Assembly (NCBI GenBank): GCA_019310195.1
Contig: JAFDET010000235.1
Span: 1 to 5,165 of the forward strand
DNA: 5,165 nucleotides
Origin: Deltaproteobacteria bacterium
GTDB lineage: Bacteria; Myxococcota_A; UBA9160; JAFDET01
Reading direction: 5' to 3'
Each line of letters opens with the position of its first letter. Positions within the stretch are counted from its first letter, which is position 1. This document shows positions 1 through 5,022 of the stretch, piece after piece. Position numbers and translations under genes: made by a program. The notes under the pieces were generated by a model that searched no databases, was not told where the DNA came from, and saw nothing but the letters and a program-made list of their open reading frames with translations.

Positions 1-1
1 A

Positions 2-256
2 CAGACGCCGCTGAGGACGCAGCCCCAGCCACTGATCCAGCCCGTCGTAGCCTTGCTCCAGCACCGCCAGCACCTCGCGCTCGAAGCGCACCGAGCCGTG
101 CACCCCCCCGCTGCGGTCGATGTCCACATCCTGAAAGAGCTCGAAATGGCTTGAAGTACGGCTCTCGAACACCCCGTCCGCGCCGCGATTCCTGGCACCA
201 GCCGACGGGCCAACCAGGAGCGCGCACGCCGTGGCCAGGGCCGCAGCCGTCCTCAT
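2..256 (-). CDS. Secreted protein, N-terminal part; possibly a peptidase MA-like (gluzincin) protein
   Basis: Seen: an open frame from ATG at 254-256 runs 85 codons to the window edge without a stop, so the gene is cut at its C-terminus. The start is well supported: a GGAGG Shine-Dalgarno lies at 264-268 with a 7-base spacer, and the ATG overlaps the leuA TGA as ATGA (253-256). Residues 1-21 look like a Sec signal peptide: a short MRT n-region, a hydrophobic core (AAALATACALLVG) and a likely AGA cleavage site before residue 22. After this come SSHFELF (35-41) and a helix-like stretch EVLAVLEQGYDGLDQWLGLRP (61-81). Known from families: an S-x-HF strand followed by 'LE-x-aY--l---LG--P' is typical of the N-terminus of peptidase MA-like metalloproteins, whose HExxH zinc site would lie further on, outside the window. 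Inference: an exported protein, perhaps a metallopeptidase-like one, translated together with leuA. That it is a real gene is fairly sure; the family is a tentative guess. Confidence 0.72.
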   Translation of the reverse strand, partial: MRTAAALATACALLVGPSAGARNRGADGVFESRTSSHFELFQDVDIDRSGGVHGSVRFEREVLAVLEQGYDGLDQWLGLRPQRRL

Positions 257-1911
257 GAGCACTCCTCCAGCCGGTTGCTCGCGTTCACCAAGGCCTTCAG
301 CGACGCCATCGCGATGTCTCCATCCACTCCGACGCCGCAGCGGCGCCCGCGGTTCCCTTCCGCCTCCACAAAGGCCGCGGCTCGGGCGCCTGCGCCCTCG
401 CCGAGCGCGTGCTCGCTGTAGTCCACGACCCGCAGCGCGACGCCGCGCAGCTCGCGCAGCGCCCTGGCCAAGGCCTCCACCGGGCCCGTGCCTTCGGCCC
501 GCACGCGCAGCTCGCGGCCGTCCACCCTCAGCACGAAGCGAAAGGCCGCGTCGTCGGCGCGGGGATGCTCGTAGCCCAGCACCGCTACGGGTCCCACACG
601 CTCCAGGTACTCGCGCCGGAAGGCCTCGCCCACGGCCCGGGACGTCAGCTCGCCGCCGGCCTCGTCGGCCAGCGCCTGCACGGCCCGGGCGAACTCCACC
701 TGCACGGCACGGGGCAGCCGCAGCCCGTGGTCCTGCTCCATCACCCAGGCCACGCCGCCCTTGCCCGACTGGCTGTTGATGCGGATCACCGCCTCGTAGC
801 TGCGCCCCACATCCTGGGGATCGATGGGCAGGTAGGGCACCTCCCAGTGGTCGCTGCGGCTCTCGGCCAAGGCCGCCATGCCCTTGCGGATGGCGTCCTG
901 GTGAGAGCCCGAAAAGGCCGTGTAGACCAGCTCGCCGGCGTACGGGTGCCGCGGATGGACGGGAACGCGCGTGCAGTGCTCCGCCACCTCCACCACACGG
1001 TCCAGCTCCCAGAACGCCAGCTCGGGATCCACTCCCTGGGTGTAGAGATTCAGGGCCAGGGTGACCAGATCCACGTTGCCCGTGCGCTCCCCGTTGCCGA
1101 AGAGCGTTCCTTCCACCCGATCGGCGCCGGCCATCAGCGCAAGCTCCGCGGCCGCCACCGCCGTGCCCCGGTCGTTGTGGGGATGCAGCGAGAGGACCAG
1201 GGCGTCGCGATCGCGCACGTGACGCGCGAACCACTCCACCTGATCGGCGTAGACGTTGGGCGTCGCCATCTCCACCGTGCTGGGCAGGTTCAGGATCACC
1301 GGCCTGCCCGGGAGCGGCTCCCAGACATCCATCACGGCCTCGCAGATCTCCACCGCGAAATCCAGCTCGGTCGCACTGAAGCTCTCGGGCGAGTACTCGA
1401 AGCACACCTCTCCGTCGTGGCGCTCCGCCAGCGCGCGGATCTGCTCGGCGCCGCGTACCGCCACTTCGACAATGCCGGCCCGGTCCATGCCGAACACGAC
1501 CCGGCGCTGGAGCTCGGACGTGGAGTTGTAGAGGTGCACGATCGCCCGCGGCGCACCGCGGATCGCCTCGAAGGTGCGTTCGATCAGGTCCTCCCGCGCC
1601 TGGGTCAGGACCTGCACCGTTGCGTCCTCCGGGATGCCCCCGGACTCGATCAGCTCGCGCAGGAAGGCCCACTCGGCCTCCGAGGCCGCCGGAAACCCCA
1701 CCTCGATCTCGCGGAAGCCCACCTCCACCAGCAGCGCGAAGAGCCGCCGCTTGCGCTCGGGGCCCATGGGCTCCACCAGCGCCTGGTTCCCGTCCCGCAG
1801 ATCCACGCTGCACCACACCGGCGCGCGCTCGAGTGCGCGCTCGGGCCAGGTGCGGTCGGGCAGATCCACCCCCGGGAAGGGTCGGTACTTGGTCGCGGGC
1901 ATGCTGGCCAT
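253..1911 (-). CDS. leuA: 2-isopropylmalate synthase (LeuA2-type)
   Basis: LeuA condenses acetyl-CoA with 2-oxoisovalerate to give 2-isopropylmalate, the first committed step of leucine synthesis, in the cytoplasm. The 552-residue length and the N-terminal YRPFPGVDLPDRTWP (9-23) match the longer actinobacterial/fungal-type enzymes. A TIM-barrel catalytic domain comes first, with the R-D pair in VDLRDGNQ (R39, D40), the HPHND metal motif (H243, H245) and GNGERTGN (272-279, N279), giving the expected divalent-metal ligands D40, H243, H245 and N279. A linker follows, then the C-terminal leucine-sensing domain (from about 435 to the end), seen as VDYSEHALGEG (497-507) and GVGVDGDIAMASLKALVNASNR (526-547). 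All key residues are present, so the enzyme is probably active and leucine-inhibited. The ATG is supported by AAGGAG at 1918-1923 with a 6-base spacer; the second Met (residue 4) would be too far from it. Upstream is a Leu-rich leader peptide and terminator, indicating attenuation control. The stop overlaps the next gene by 4 bases. Confidence 0.97.
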   Translation of the reverse strand: MASMPATKYRPFPGVDLPDRTWPERALERAPVWCSVDLRDGNQALVEPMGPERKRRLFALLVEVGFREIEVGFPAASEAEWAFLRELIESGGIPEDATVQVLTQAREDLIERTFEAIRGAPRAIVHLYNSTSELQRRVVFGMDRAGIVEVAVRGAEQIRALAERHDGEVCFEYSPESFSATELDFAVEICEAVMDVWEPLPGRPVILNLPSTVEMATPNVYADQVEWFARHVRDRDALVLSLHPHNDRGTAVAAAELALMAGADRVEGTLFGNGERTGNVDLVTLALNLYTQGVDPELAFWELDRVVEVAEHCTRVPVHPRHPYAGELVYTAFSGSHQDAIRKGMAALAESRSDHWEVPYLPIDPQDVGRSYEAVIRINSQSGKGGVAWVMEQDHGLRLPRAVQVEFARAVQALADEAGGELTSRAVGEAFRREYLERVGPVAVLGYEHPRADDAAFRFVLRVDGRELRVRAEGTGPVEALARALRELRGVALRVVDYSEHALGEGAGARAAAFVEAEGNRGRRCGVGVDGDIAMASLKALVNASNRLEECS

Positions 1912-1917
1912 CGTCGG

Positions 1918-1923
1918 CTCCTT
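1918..1923 (-). promoter_or_regulatory. leuA Shine-Dalgarno
   Basis: The minus strand reads AAGGAG here, 6 bases before the leuA ATG at 1911. It decides the start between the two close Met codons (residues 1 and 4). It lies downstream of the attenuator hairpin and just beside the self-complementary 12-mer at 1925-1936. Confidence 0.75.
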
Positions 1924-1960
1924 GGCCCGGCCGGGCGGAGCGAATGGCGTGTCAGGTCCA

Positions 1961-2006
1961 GAAACACGAAACCCTCTCCGGCCGGTTCGGGCGGGAGAGG
2001 GTTTCG
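1961..2006 (-). terminator. Attenuator terminator (3:4 hairpin) in the leuA leader
   Basis: Seen: on the minus strand CGAAACCCTCTCC (2006-1994) is perfectly complementary to GGAGAGGGTTTCG (1979-1967), a 13-bp stem. Inside it, after one C-C mismatch, three further pairs (1992-1990 with 1981-1983) leave a 6-base loop. The stem is followed on the minus strand by TGTTTCT (1966-1960), a modest U-rich tract; reading the plus strand past 2006 there is none. It is therefore oriented as an intrinsic terminator for minus-strand transcription. It lies 48 bases or more before the leuA ATG and downstream of the Leu-rich leader peptide. It would stop readthrough from the P450 operon as well as act as the switchable terminator for leuA. 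The U-tract is short, so termination may be partial. Confidence 0.78.
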
Positions 2007-2071
2007 CGTGTCGCTGGAATTCCGGCGGCGCCTACTCCCCTCCCGCCCTGCGAAGCCGCAGGTCCAGGAGG
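1989..2071 (-). promoter_or_regulatory. Competing leader RNA structures (1:2 hairpin and 2:3 antiterminator) of a leucine attenuator
   Basis: Seen in the minus-strand RNA. The 1:2 hairpin has CCUGCG (2062-2057) pairing with CGCAGG (2052-2047) around a GCUU tetraloop, extended by CCUCCUG (2071-2065) with CGGGAGG (2045-2039), one pair being G-U. The antiterminator has segment 2, GGGCGGGAGGGG (2048-2037), pairing with segment 3, CCUCUCCCGCCC (2000-1989), 12 pairs with one G-U. Segment 3 is also the 5' arm of the terminator (2006-1994), so 2:3 and 3:4 exclude each other, as do 1:2 and 2:3. Segment 2 spans codons 20-24 of the leader peptide, so a ribosome reaching the stop codon (2032-2034) covers it and the terminator forms. 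A ribosome stalled at the early Leu codons disrupts 1:2 and leaves 2 free to pair with 3. This follows the known logic of leader-peptide attenuation; the pairing was worked out by hand, with no energies computed. Confidence 0.7.
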
Positions 2072-2106
2072 CTGGTAAGCAGAAGCTGTGCGCCGTGGAA
2101 GTCCAT
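2032..2106 (-). CDS. leuL: Leucine leader peptide (attenuator peptide upstream of leuA)
   Basis: Seen: an ATG at 2104-2106 opens a 24-codon frame ending in TAG (2032-2034). The product begins MDFHGA and contains QLLLTSLLDLRL (residues 7-18). Seven of 24 residues are Leu (8, 9, 10, 13, 14, 16, 18), using CTT, CTG, CTT, CTC, CTG, CTG and CTT. An in-frame TAG lies five codons upstream, so this ATG is the first possible ATG start. The possible ribosome site is weak (AGGTAG, 2120-2115, 8 bases before the ATG); a leaderless transcript is also possible. Known: short Leu-rich peptides ahead of leu biosynthetic genes, followed by a terminator, sense charged tRNA-Leu through ribosome stalling. The peptide itself would have no function. 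It sits 49 bases after the amidohydrolase stop and 120 bases before the leuA ATG. The symbol is by analogy with enteric leuL; the sequence is not homologous as far as I can tell. Confidence 0.78.
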   Translation of the reverse strand: MDFHGAQLLLTSLLDLRLRRAGGE

Positions 2107-2115
2107 CTCGATGTC

Positions 2116-2144
2116 TACCTACCCCAGCCCCATCGGCCGGTCAA
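2116..2144 (-). promoter_or_regulatory. Candidate promoter for the leuA leader
   Basis: On the minus strand TTGACC (2144-2139, five of six matches to the sigma-70 -35 box) is followed after exactly 17 bases by TAGGTA (2121-2116), a poor -10 box that keeps only its first TA. It starts just after the amidohydrolase stop codon at 2155-2157. Transcription would begin near 2107-2110, almost on the leader peptide ATG (2106), which would give a nearly leaderless message. The -35 is convincing and the -10 is not, so this is tentative. Confidence 0.35.
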
Positions 2145-2154
2145 GCTCACGGCT

Positions 2155-3462
2155 TCACTCCACCGGTGTGGAGAAGGCGTCCATCAGCTGCTGGGTGACG
2201 TCGGCGGTGGTTACCGGCCGGCTGGGGTCGCCCGTGGGCGGAGCGCCTCCGCGGATGCTCCGGACCTCCAGATCCACGTCGGGCGATTGGGCCCGCAGCG
2301 CGCCCACTGTGCACTTCTCCTTGGGGATCTGGCGGAAGCTGTCGAGCCGAAACTCCCGCATGGCGTTCTCGTGGGTGATCTTCGCGATCTCCGCATCGGG
2401 CACGCCCTCCAGGGACTCCACCAGCCGCTCCGGAGCGCGCGGCCAGGTGCTGTCCGAGTGGGGGTAGTCACACTCCCACAGGATCGTGTCGAGCCCGACC
2501 TCGTGGCGCAGTTTCACTCCCACCGGGTCGTCGATGAAGCAGGTGAGGATGTGCTCGCGGAACACCTCGCTGGGCTTCTTGCCTCCGAACTCCTGATGGG
2601 TCCAGGCGTGATGATGCTCGAAGACGTAGTCGGCCCGCTCCAGGAAGTACGGAATCCAGCCGATTCCACCCTCGGAGAGCGCCACCTTCACGGGAAACTT
2701 CTTCAGGGCCTGCGACCAGAGCAGATCCGCGGCGCAGTTCACGATGCTGATGGGCGTGGTGGTAATCATCACGTCCACCGGCGCATCCGGCGACGTGAAG
2801 TGCATCCCGGCCCCCGAGCCGATGTGGATGCACACCACGGTTCCCTCCTCGGCGCAGGCCTTCCAGAAGGGATCCCAGTGCTCGCTGTGCAGGCTGGGGA
2901 AGCCCAGCGGCTGCGGGTCCTGGGAGAAGGAGACCGCATGGCAGCCCTTGCGGGCCATGCGCCGCACCTCCTCGGCCGCCAGCTCCACGTCCCACAGCAC
3001 CGGCAGCGCCAGGGGAATGAAGCGGCCCGGGTAGGCTCCGCACCACTCGTCGGTGTGCCAGTCGTTGTAGGCCTGGAGCATCACCCGCGCGAGCTCCTTG
3101 TCCTCCTGGCGGGCGAAGAGGTTGCCGCTGAAGCCCGGGTAGGACGGGAAGCAGATCGAGGCCAGGACGCCGTTGGCGTTCATGTCGCGGATGCGCTCGT
3201 GGACGTCGTAGCAGCCCGGTCGCATCTGCTCGTAGGCGGTGGGCTCCATGCCGTACTCCTCGGCGGGGCGGCCGACCACCGCGTTGAGCCCGATGTTCGG
3301 AAGCTGCGCGCCTTCGAAGAGCCAGACGTCGCTACCGTCCTTCTTGCGCGCCACCCGCGGCGCACGCGCCTTCCACTCCGGCGACAGGTGGTTGTCGAAC
3401 ATGCCCGGCGGCTCGACCACGTGGTCGTCCACGCTTACGAGGATCAGGTCGTCGAGCTCCAT
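2155..3462 (-). CDS. ACMSD-like metal-dependent amidohydrolase (amidohydrolase 2 family)
   Basis: A 435-residue TIM-barrel protein of the amidohydrolase-2/COG2159 group, which hydrolyses C-N or C-O bonds or decarboxylates aromatic acids using one metal. Visible landmarks in order: SVDDHVVEPP (10-19; D12 and H14 in the D-x-H position of the first metal motif), CIHIGSG (211-217; H213, probable metal ligand), SEGGIGWIPYFLERADYVFEH (263-283), WECDYPHSDSTWP (329-341; D332 probable catalytic/metal Asp, with H335), and ITHENAMREF (362-371), the closing motif of the barrel. About 60 residues follow that motif, including CTVGALRAQSPDVDLE (384-399). The active site appears intact; substrate and reaction cannot be read from it. 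No signal peptide, so cytoplasmic. The ATG has GGAGG at 3470-3474 with a 7-base spacer. It lies 19 bases after the ferredoxin stop, third in an operon with the P450, so it may process the P450 product. Family assignment is firm; exact function unknown. Confidence 0.9.
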   Translation of the reverse strand: MELDDLILVSVDDHVVEPPGMFDNHLSPEWKARAPRVARKKDGSDVWLFEGAQLPNIGLNAVVGRPAEEYGMEPTAYEQMRPGCYDVHERIRDMNANGVLASICFPSYPGFSGNLFARQEDKELARVMLQAYNDWHTDEWCGAYPGRFIPLALPVLWDVELAAEEVRRMARKGCHAVSFSQDPQPLGFPSLHSEHWDPFWKACAEEGTVVCIHIGSGAGMHFTSPDAPVDVMITTTPISIVNCAADLLWSQALKKFPVKVALSEGGIGWIPYFLERADYVFEHHHAWTHQEFGGKKPSEVFREHILTCFIDDPVGVKLRHEVGLDTILWECDYPHSDSTWPRAPERLVESLEGVPDAEIAKITHENAMREFRLDSFRQIPKEKCTVGALRAQSPDVDLEVRSIRGGAPPTGDPSRPVTTADVTQQLMDAFSTPVE

Positions 3463-3469
3463 GGGGCCC

Positions 3470-3474
3470 CCTCC
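3470..3474 (-). promoter_or_regulatory. Shine-Dalgarno of the amidohydrolase gene
   Basis: The minus strand reads GGAGG, 7 bases before the ATG at 3462, inside the 19-base gap after the ferredoxin stop. It suggests independent, efficient translation of the amidohydrolase, unlike the ferredoxin, which has no clear site and seems coupled to the P450. Confidence 0.7.
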
Positions 3475-3481
3475 ATAAGCG

Positions 3482-3676
3482 TCAGTCCGACTCGATCTCG
3501 ATGGCCCGCTCGGGGCAGTTCGAGACGCCCAGGCGCGCCTGCTCCTGCAGCTCCGCCGGCACGTCCTCGCGCAGCAGCCGGCAGTGGCCGCGCTCGTCCT
3601 CGCCGAACACGTCGGGCGCCAGCTCGTAGCAGCGACCGTGGCCCGCGCAGCGCTCGCCCTCGAGGCGCAGCTTCAC
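3482..3676 (-). CDS. [3Fe-4S] ferredoxin, P450 redox partner
   Basis: A 64-residue ferredoxin that passes single electrons to the P450 encoded just upstream. The cluster motif is C10-x2-H13-x2-C16 ... C54-P55. Three Cys ligands with His where a fourth Cys would be is the pattern of [3Fe-4S] or His-modified ferredoxins known as partners of bacterial class I P450s. Residues RCYELAPDVFGEDERGHC (15-32) and NCPERAIEIE (53-62) are characteristic. C32 is an extra Cys, probably not a ligand. I chose the GTG at 3674-3676 because it overlaps the P450 TGA as GTGA and places the first Cys at residue 10, as usual for the family. The same frame runs on upstream to 3781 inside the P450 gene, but that extra sequence is Pro/Gly/Arg-rich and unlike any ferredoxin; a GTG at 3686-3688 is a less likely alternative. 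No strong ribosome site is visible, so translation is probably coupled to the P450. Confidence 0.92.
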   Translation of the reverse strand: MKLRLEGERCAGHGRCYELAPDVFGEDERGHCRLLREDVPAELQEQARLGVSNCPERAIEIESD

Positions 3677-4878
3677 GGCGCAGGCCACACCAGGGGCAGC
3701 TCCAGGACCTCGCGGATTCCCGGGCTGTAGCGGGGCTGACGTCCGGGCGCGACCGCGTACTCGGGGATGCGCTTGTGCCACTCCTCCATGGCCACGCGCA
3801 GCTCCATCCGAGCCAGGTGCGAGCCCAGGCAGCGATGCGGGCCTCCCCCAAAGGCCAGGTGCCGGTTGCGCGCCCTCTCGAAGTCCACGCGGGTGGCCTC
3901 GTCGAACTCGTCGGCGTCCACATCGGCGGCTCCCAGCAGCAGCGTCACGAGCTCACCCGCCTTCACGTCGATCCCGCCGATGCTGAAGTCCTCGCGTGCA
4001 AGCCGGGGCACGCCGGTGACCGGTGTCTCCCAGCGCAGCAGCTCCTCGACGGCGTTGGGGATCAGCTCCGGCTTCGCGACCAGCCGCCGGCGCTGCTGCG
4101 GGTTCGCGGCCAGGTAGGCAATGTTGCAGCCCAGCGTCGCGGTGATGGTGTCCAGGCCTGCCAGAAGCAGCAGAAAGCAGATGTCCAGGATGTCGTTGCG
4201 CGAGAGCTTCTCGCCGTCGATCTCGGCGTGAACCAGCTGGGTCATCAGGTCGTCGCGCGGCTGCAGGGTGCGGTCCTCGACCACGCGCTCGAAGTACGCG
4301 TAGATCTGGCGCCCGGACTCAACCCGCGCGTTCTTGTTCACCTCGAGGTCGATGGACTTCGTCTTGAGGTGGGGACGAATGATTCCGTTCTTCAGCTCCA
4401 AGAAGAGGTCCAGATCCTCCAGCGGAAGCCCGGCGAGGCGCAGGAACACCGTGCAGGGCAAGGGGATCGCAAAGTCCGGGTCGAAGTCGCAGGCGCCGTT
4501 CTCGACGAAGCGGTCGATCAACTCGTTGGCGTAGCGCCGCATGTCCGGCTCGAGAGCGGCCATCTTACGGCGCGAGAAGTGCGGATCGAGAAGCTTGCGG
4601 TAGCGGGTCTGCAGCGGCGGGTCGAGCTGCTGGGGGATCATGGGCCGCTCGGTGCCGAGCGCCATCTGGAGCTCCATCTCGGACGAGAAGAGCGCCGGGT
4701 TGCGCAGCGCCTGGATCACGTCCTCGTAGCGCGACATCACCGGCGAGTTGGTGAGGCTGGCCCGGGCCACGGGGCACTGCGTGTGCATGCGCGTGTAGAC
4801 CGCCTGCGGGCAGCGCGCAACTTCCGGGTCGAAGAGGTTGACTTTGCGGGTTTCCGGATCCGGGTTGGGTGCGCGCAC
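3673..4878 (-). CDS. Cytochrome P450, bacterial class I
   Basis: A 401-residue soluble heme monooxygenase, normal length for bacterial P450s, with no membrane anchor. Landmarks in order: LDPPLQTRYRKLLDPHFS (85-102), the C-helix region with the heme-propionate Arg; the I-helix oxygen-activation motif AGLDT (240-244, acid-alcohol pair D243/T244); the K-helix E-x-x-R (E279-R282) followed by WETPVTGVPRLA; the R-N-R-H segment (337-340); and the heme-binding loop FGGGPHRCLG (343-352) with the axial thiolate C350. Catalytic residues are complete. The usual NRDP segment before the meander reads DVDA (319-322), a deviation. The start is GTG at 4876-4878 with GAGGGAG at 4885-4891 (6-base spacer). The stop overlaps the ferredoxin start by 4 bases, and an amidohydrolase follows, so the three are an operon. 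It needs a ferredoxin reductase from elsewhere. The substrate cannot be predicted and I do not assign a CYP family number. Confidence 0.96.
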   Translation of the reverse strand: MRAPNPDPETRKVNLFDPEVARCPQAVYTRMHTQCPVARASLTNSPVMSRYEDVIQALRNPALFSSEMELQMALGTERPMIPQQLDPPLQTRYRKLLDPHFSRRKMAALEPDMRRYANELIDRFVENGACDFDPDFAIPLPCTVFLRLAGLPLEDLDLFLELKNGIIRPHLKTKSIDLEVNKNARVESGRQIYAYFERVVEDRTLQPRDDLMTQLVHAEIDGEKLSRNDILDICFLLLLAGLDTITATLGCNIAYLAANPQQRRRLVAKPELIPNAVEELLRWETPVTGVPRLAREDFSIGGIDVKAGELVTLLLGAADVDADEFDEATRVDFERARNRHLAFGGGPHRCLGSHLARMELRVAMEEWHKRIPEYAVAPGRQPRYSPGIREVLELPLVWPAP

Positions 4879-5022
4879 GTCCCACTCCCTCGCAAGGCGC
4901 CAGTCTAGACGATCGCGGCCCGAATTGACACACCGTCAGATTGTACCCTGGAGCGTTCTGGCGCCTCATGCGGGTCTGCCGTCCGGTCGATGGACAGCGT
5001 GTCACGTGGAGGCTCTCTCCGG
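4879..5022. other. Divergent intergenic region
   Basis: A 144-base spacer between the minus-strand P450 operon and the plus-strand secreted protein. It holds both genes' ribosome sites (4885-4891 minus, 5008-5012 plus), a minus-strand TACAAT -10-like box (4940-4945), and a perfect plus-strand TTGACA (4925-4930) for which I could find no -10 box at proper spacing. A short inverted repeat, TGAC-N5-GTCA (4926-4938), lies at the predicted minus-strand start and could be a small operator, though 4-base arms may arise by chance. Confidence 0.5.
4940..4968 (-). promoter_or_regulatory. Candidate promoter of the P450-ferredoxin-amidohydrolase operon
   Basis: The minus strand has TACAAT at 4945-4940, five of six matches to the sigma-70 -10 box, about 60 bases before the GTG start. 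At 17 bases spacing upstream lies TGAGGC (4968-4963), a poor -35 box. A good -10 with a weak -35 would fit an activator-dependent or regulated promoter. Transcription would start near 4933, inside the small inverted repeat TGAC-ACACC-GTCA at 4926-4938. Confidence 0.4.

Noticed and set aside
103..109. Run of seven C as a possible frameshift error or phase-variable tract
   Set aside because: The reading frame of the secreted protein stays sensible on both sides, and a single 7-base run in GC-rich DNA is ordinary.
231..779. Plus-strand open frame of 182 codons, Arg/Pro/Ala-rich
   Set aside because: Antisense to leuA, low-complexity composition and no domain; a shadow frame.
1967..2006. The hairpin as a bidirectional or plus-strand terminator
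   Set aside because: No T-run follows it on the plus strand and no plus-strand gene ends there; the U-rich side faces leuA on the minus strand.
1574..2467. Plus-strand open frame of 297 codons crossing the leuA leader region
   Set aside because: Ser/Arg-rich with no domain, and antisense to leuA, the leader and the amidohydrolase.
2468..3046. Minus-strand open frame of 192 codons inside the amidohydrolase gene
   Set aside because: Out-of-frame overlap within a gene that has all its family motifs; composition is Gly/Arg/Leu-rich and meaningless.
3677..3781. Longer N-terminus for the ferredoxin (99 residues, starting inside the P450 gene)
   Set aside because: The extra 35 residues are Pro/Gly/Arg-rich and unlike ferredoxins; the GTG overlapping the P450 stop gives the usual family length.
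409..4908. A 1499-codon open frame on the plus strand spanning almost the whole window
   Set aside because: It runs antisense to four well-supported genes, is rich in His, Arg, Leu and Gly with no recognisable domain, and is an expected by-product of GC-rich codon use on the opposite strand.
4925..4930. Perfect TTGACA on the plus strand as promoter for the divergent secreted protein
   Set aside because: No -10-like hexamer occurs 16-19 bases downstream; the nearest TAnnnT (4944-4949) is only 13 bases away.
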